Assembly: GCA_050245915.1 (NCBI GenBank)
Contig: JBFWWZ010000003.1
Span: 44,770 to 108,769, forward strand
Reading direction: 5' to 3'
DNA from: JBDSKH01 sp050245915
GTDB lineage: Bacteria > Actinomycetota > Actinomycetes > Actinomycetales > Microbacteriaceae
Length of the DNA stretch: 64,000 nucleotides
Shown: piece after piece, positions 60,807 to 64,000 of the stretch
Numbering within the stretch: position 1 is the stretch's first letter
Layout: each line of letters opens with the position of its first letter
Notes under the pieces: generated by a model
The model's database searches: none
Seen by the model: only the letters and a program-made list of their open reading frames with translations
Told to the model about the DNA's origin: nothing
Made by a program: the position numbers and the translations under genes

Positions 60807-63017
60807 ATGAAACGCCTTCCCGCCCTCGCGGGCATCGCCGGATTCACCCTCGCCGCGACCGCCCTGGTCGCCACCCCGGCCTACGCGGCCGACCCGGTCG
60901 TCATCGACCTCCTGAGCGTCAACGACTTCCACGGACGGCTCGAAGCCGACCCCGCGGCGAACATCGCCGGCGCCGCCGTGCTCGCCGGGACGGTGAAGCA
61001 GTACGAGGCCGCGAACCCCAACACGCTGTTCGTGGGAGCGGGCGACCTCATCGGCGCATCCACCTTCACGTCGTTCGTCGCGCAGGATCAGCCCACGATC
61101 GACGCGTTCAACGCCATGGGGCTCGACGCCAGCTCGTTCGGCAACCACGAGTTCGACCAGGGGCGGGAGGACGTCGACACCCGTGTGCTGCAGGAGGCCG
61201 ACTGGCCCTACCTGGCGGCGAACCTGTACGACCGCGCGACCAACGCACCCGCGTACCAGGAGTACGAGGTGCGCGAGTTCGACGGCGTCAGCATCGGGTT
61301 CGTCGGCGCCGTCACCGAAGACCTCACCTCGCTGGTGAGCCCGGCCGGCATCTCCACCCTCGAGGTGAAGCCGATCGTCCCCGAGATCAACCGCGTCGCC
61401 GACGCGCTCAGTGACGGCGACCCCGCCAACGGCGAAGCAGACGTGGTGGTGCTGCTCGTGCACGAGGGGGCGGCCACCACGGCTCTCTCCAGCGCCACCG
61501 ACGACTCTGCATTCGGGCGGATCGTGAACGGCGCCGACGCCAACATCGACATGATCATCTCCGGCCACACGCACCTGGCGTACGACCACGAGATCCCGAT
61601 CGCCGGCACCGACAAGGTGCGGCCGGTGATCTCCGCCGGGCAGTACGGGGAGAAGTACGCGCACACGGTGCTGCAGGTCGATCCCGACACCGGTGAGCTG
61701 CTGAGCGCGCAGTCCGACATCCTGCCCCTCGTCGGCGCCGCCGCCCCTGACCCGGTCGTCGCCCAGATCGTCGCCGACGCGAAGGCGATCGCCGACGTGC
61801 TCGGCGCCGTCGAACTCGGCTGCGTCACGACGGACATCCGGCGCGCCACCCAGCCCTCGGGTGAGAACCGCGGCGGCGAGTCCACGAGCGGCTAGCTGAT
61901 CGCCGACGCCCAGCTGGAGGCCGCGGCAGACCTGGGTGCGCAACTCGCGCTCATGAACCCCGGCGGCATCCGCGCCGACCTGGTCTACGCACCCGACGGC
62001 GTCGTCACCTACAAGGAGGCGGCGACCGTCCAGCCGTTCGCGAACACGCTCGTCACGCTGAAACTGACCGGCGCCCAGCTGAAGCAGGTGCTGGAGCAGC
62101 AGTGGCAGCCGGCGGGAGCGGCGCGCCCGTTCCTGAAGCTGGGGGTCTCTACCGGGTTCGAGTACACCTACGACCCGACGGCCGCCGCCGGCTCGCGCAT
62201 CACCGCCATGTACCTGAACGGCGCGGCGGTCACCTCCGACCAGGTGATCACCGTCGTGGTCAACTCGTTCCTGGCGGCGGGTGGCGACAACTTCGGCGCC
62301 TTCACCTCGGGAACCGGTAAGGCCGACTCCGGCCGGATCGACCTCGACGCGTTCGTGAACTACATCGGGGACCATTCCCCGGTCACGCCCGACCTCGCCC
62401 AGCGCGCCGTCGGGGTCGTGATCACCCCGCCCGCCGACGGCGTCGCGTACGCCGCCGGGGAGAGCGTCACCCTGACGCTGTCGTCGATGCTGTTCAGCAA
62501 CGGCGAGACGGCGGGCGACGCGACGGTCAGCCTCGGCGGCGACGTGCTCTCGTCCGCGGCCCTCGACCCGGCGGTCGTGCCGACGACCGACGAGCAGGGG
62601 CGCGCAACCGTCACGATCACCATCCCCGAGGGCGTGAGCGGCGCACAGACGCTGACCATCGCCGGACCGGGAGGCACCTCGATCGGATACCCGGTCACCA
62701 TCGCCGAGCCGATTCCGGATGTCGCGACCCGCATCAGTGCGCGGGCCGACCTGCCGCTGTCGCTGACCGGCAAGAGGGTCGGCTACAGCATCCGGGTGTT
62801 CACCGCGGACGGCTCGGAGGCCGTCGGCGAGGTGACCGTCCGCGACGGCGGCACCGTGGTCACCACGGTGACGCTCGAGCCCGGCGACCACGGCCGCATC
62901 CACCTCACGCTGCCGAAACTGAGCCGCGGGCTGCACATCCTGCGGGCCACGTTCACCGGCGACGGGTTCACCGACTCCACGAGCCAGCCGTCCGTGGTGA
63001 TCGTCCTGCTGAAGTAG
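60807..63017 (+). pseudogene. secreted bifunctional 5'-nucleotidase/UDP-sugar hydrolase, interrupted by an amber codon
   Basis: The reading frame continues without shift from 60807 to 63017 (736 codons) except for TAG at 61893-61895 (codon 363). The first part has a Sec signal (cut after AYA, about residue 27), then NDFHG, GAGDLIGAS, GNHEFD and GHTHLAY, the metallophosphatase domain. After the stop, NPGGIRADL and AAGGDNFGAF form the nucleotidase C-domain, followed by two Ig-like segments. The stop falls in the motif GGESTSG-*-LIADAQ, where Gln (CAG) would restore it by one C-to-T change. Two translated pieces or readthrough are possible. Confidence 0.75.
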
Positions 63018-63032
63018 CGGTGGGGGGTCGGG

Positions 63033-63893
63033 CTACGCCAGCGCCAGCATTCCGGCGGCGATGAGCGCCAGCGCCAGCCCGACCCACTGCACCGGCGCGA
63101 TCCGCTCGCGCAGGAAGATCGCGGCGAGCGCGATGGTGCCCGCCGGGTAGAGCGCGGCGAGCACCGCGATGACGCTCAGGTCACCCAGCCGGAAGCCGAT
63201 GATCAGCAGGGTGTTGGCCACCGCATCCGCCACCCCCGCCGCGACGATCGGCCAGATCGTGGTGCGAGCGGGCGGGCCGAACGACGTGCCCGAGCGGCGT
63301 GCGCGCAGCCACAGCACCAGCACGATGGTCCACAGGATGAGGAGGTAGCTGACGCGGTTGAACACCAGCGGCAGCAGCCCCGAGTCCGCCGGCGCGGAAT
63401 GCAGCAGGATGAGCAGCACGCCGATCAGCACGCCCGAGATCGTCGCCACGACGACGCCCTTGACCGAGGGGCGCACCGCGCCCTTCTCGGGCACGAAGCC
63501 GACGAGCACGACCGCGACCAGCGCGATGCCGAGTGCGACGTAGCCGATCACGGTCAGGCGCTCCCCCAGCACGACGCCCCAGCCGAGCGGCACGATCGCC
63601 GAGATCACCGCGGTCAGGGGCGACAGGATGCTCATCGGGCCGATCGCGAGCGCCCAGTACAGGGTGAGGATCGCCATCGACCCGGCGACACCGCTGAGCA
63701 CGCCCCAGAACACGGCCTCGGGTGAGAACACGCCGCCGACGAAGGTGGATGCGATGAGCAGCAGGGTCAGCCCGATGAGCCCCGCGAGAGCCACCACGCG
63801 CACCGGCGACAGGCGCCGCGAGGCGATGCCGCCGAAGTAGTCGCCGGCCCCGTAGATGATCGCGCAGGAGAGGCCGAGGACGACGACGAGCAT
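63033..63893 (-). CDS. EamA/DMT family transporter
   Basis: A protein of 286 residues with ten predicted membrane helices in two five-helix repeats of about 140 residues, the EamA pattern. SPLTAVISAIVPLGWGVVLGERLT and ALYPAGTIALAAIFLRERI are the conserved helix ends. It probably exports a metabolite. ATG 63893 is six bases after TAGCCT (leaderless). A GTG two codons upstream (63899) is the alternative. Confidence 0.87.
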   Translation of the reverse strand: MLVVVLGLSCAIIYGAGDYFGGIASRRLSPVRVVALAGLIGLTLLLIASTFVGGVFSPEAVFWGVLSGVAGSMAILTLYWALAIGPMSILSPLTAVISAIVPLGWGVVLGERLTVIGYVALGIALVAVVLVGFVPEKGAVRPSVKGVVVATISGVLIGVLLILLHSAPADSGLLPLVFNRVSYLLILWTIVLVLWLRARRSGTSFGPPARTTIWPIVAAGVADAVANTLLIIGFRLGDLSVIAVLAALYPAGTIALAAIFLRERIAPVQWVGLALALIAAGMLALA

Positions 63894-63939
63894 CTCCACA
63901 GGCTAGGGGTTCGCCCGGCACCCGGTCGGACGCGGCACG

Positions 63940-63945
63940 TAGGGT
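63940..63945 (+). promoter_or_regulatory. -10 box of leaderless recQ-like gene
   Basis: TAGGGT ends six bases before the ATG at 63952. No ribosome binding site is present. Confidence 0.55.
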
Positions 63946-63951
63946 TGCCGC

Positions 63952-64000
63952 ATGTCCGCCGCCCTCGACGTGCTCCATCGGGTCTTCGGGTACGAAGATC
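63952..64000 (+). CDS. recQ: ATP-dependent DNA helicase RecQ, N-terminus (partial)
   Basis: Sixteen residues, MSAALDVLHRVFGYED, run to the window edge. ALDVLHRVFGY matches the N-terminal helix of RecQ helicases, which is followed by FRGxQ in full proteins. The short length keeps confidence moderate. It is divergent from the EamA gene. Confidence 0.65.
   Translation, partial: MSAALDVLHRVFGYED

Overview
The window is high-GC DNA from an actinobacterium, most likely a Microbacteriaceae member close to Microbacterium. Support: many GTG starts, many ATGA/GTGA stop-start overlaps, numerous apparently leaderless genes with a TANNNT box 6-7 bases before the start codon, a DUF3073 gene, DUF2510 membrane proteins, and a dispersed set of de novo purine genes. 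No rRNA, tRNA, CRISPR array, phage or transposase was seen. The genus call is inference. Layout: (1) 1-2853, the end of purA, three tandem paralogous membrane proteins, and a GNAT acetyltransferase. (2) 2850-20942, a complete Wzx/Wzy-type exopolysaccharide locus: initiating sugar-phosphate transferase, a fused double glycosyltransferase, another glycosyltransferase, a left-handed-helix acetyltransferase, a Wzy-like polymerase, flippase and a Wzz/BY-kinase-like protein, followed by a convergent MalT/LAL-type LuxR regulator. Inside the locus is an unusual carrier-protein module: AcpS, ACP, an acyl-CoA-dehydrogenase-like flavoprotein, a SerRS-like amino acid:carrier-protein ligase, and a fused pair of alpha/beta hydrolases. 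Three promoters in the locus share a 12-bp-period direct repeat, TTAACCC-N5-TTAACCC, placed 63-64 bp before a TANNNT -10 box. (3) 21155-41295, housekeeping genes: chorismate mutase, an SDR, purL, purQ, purS, purC, purD, purF and purM, interspersed with a DUF559 endonuclease-like gene flanked by 61-bp palindromic repeats, an ABC exporter, a CtlX-type hydrolase, a nucleoside-kinase-like protein, two SGNH hydrolases, a VOC dioxygenase, acetyltransferases and an FAD oxidoreductase. (4) 41292-50408, a broken small gene, DUF2510 membrane proteins, a CrcB pair with an APC permease, a PrmC-like methyltransferase, and PadR-DUF4097 and MerR/TipA-type units with very clear operators. (5) 50405-64000, a yczE-MocR divergon, an AcrB/HAE1-type RND transporter with a proline-rich tail, a TetR-controlled hydrolase pair, a DEAD-box helicase with a long leader, a secreted 5'-nucleotidase gene split by one in-frame amber codon, an EamA exporter, and the first codons of recQ. 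How the parts work together: the polysaccharide locus has every step of a Wzy-dependent pathway. The carrier-protein module, under what looks like the same regulatory box, could activate an amino acid as a thioester, oxidise it and transfer or release it, perhaps to decorate the polymer. That last step is inference.
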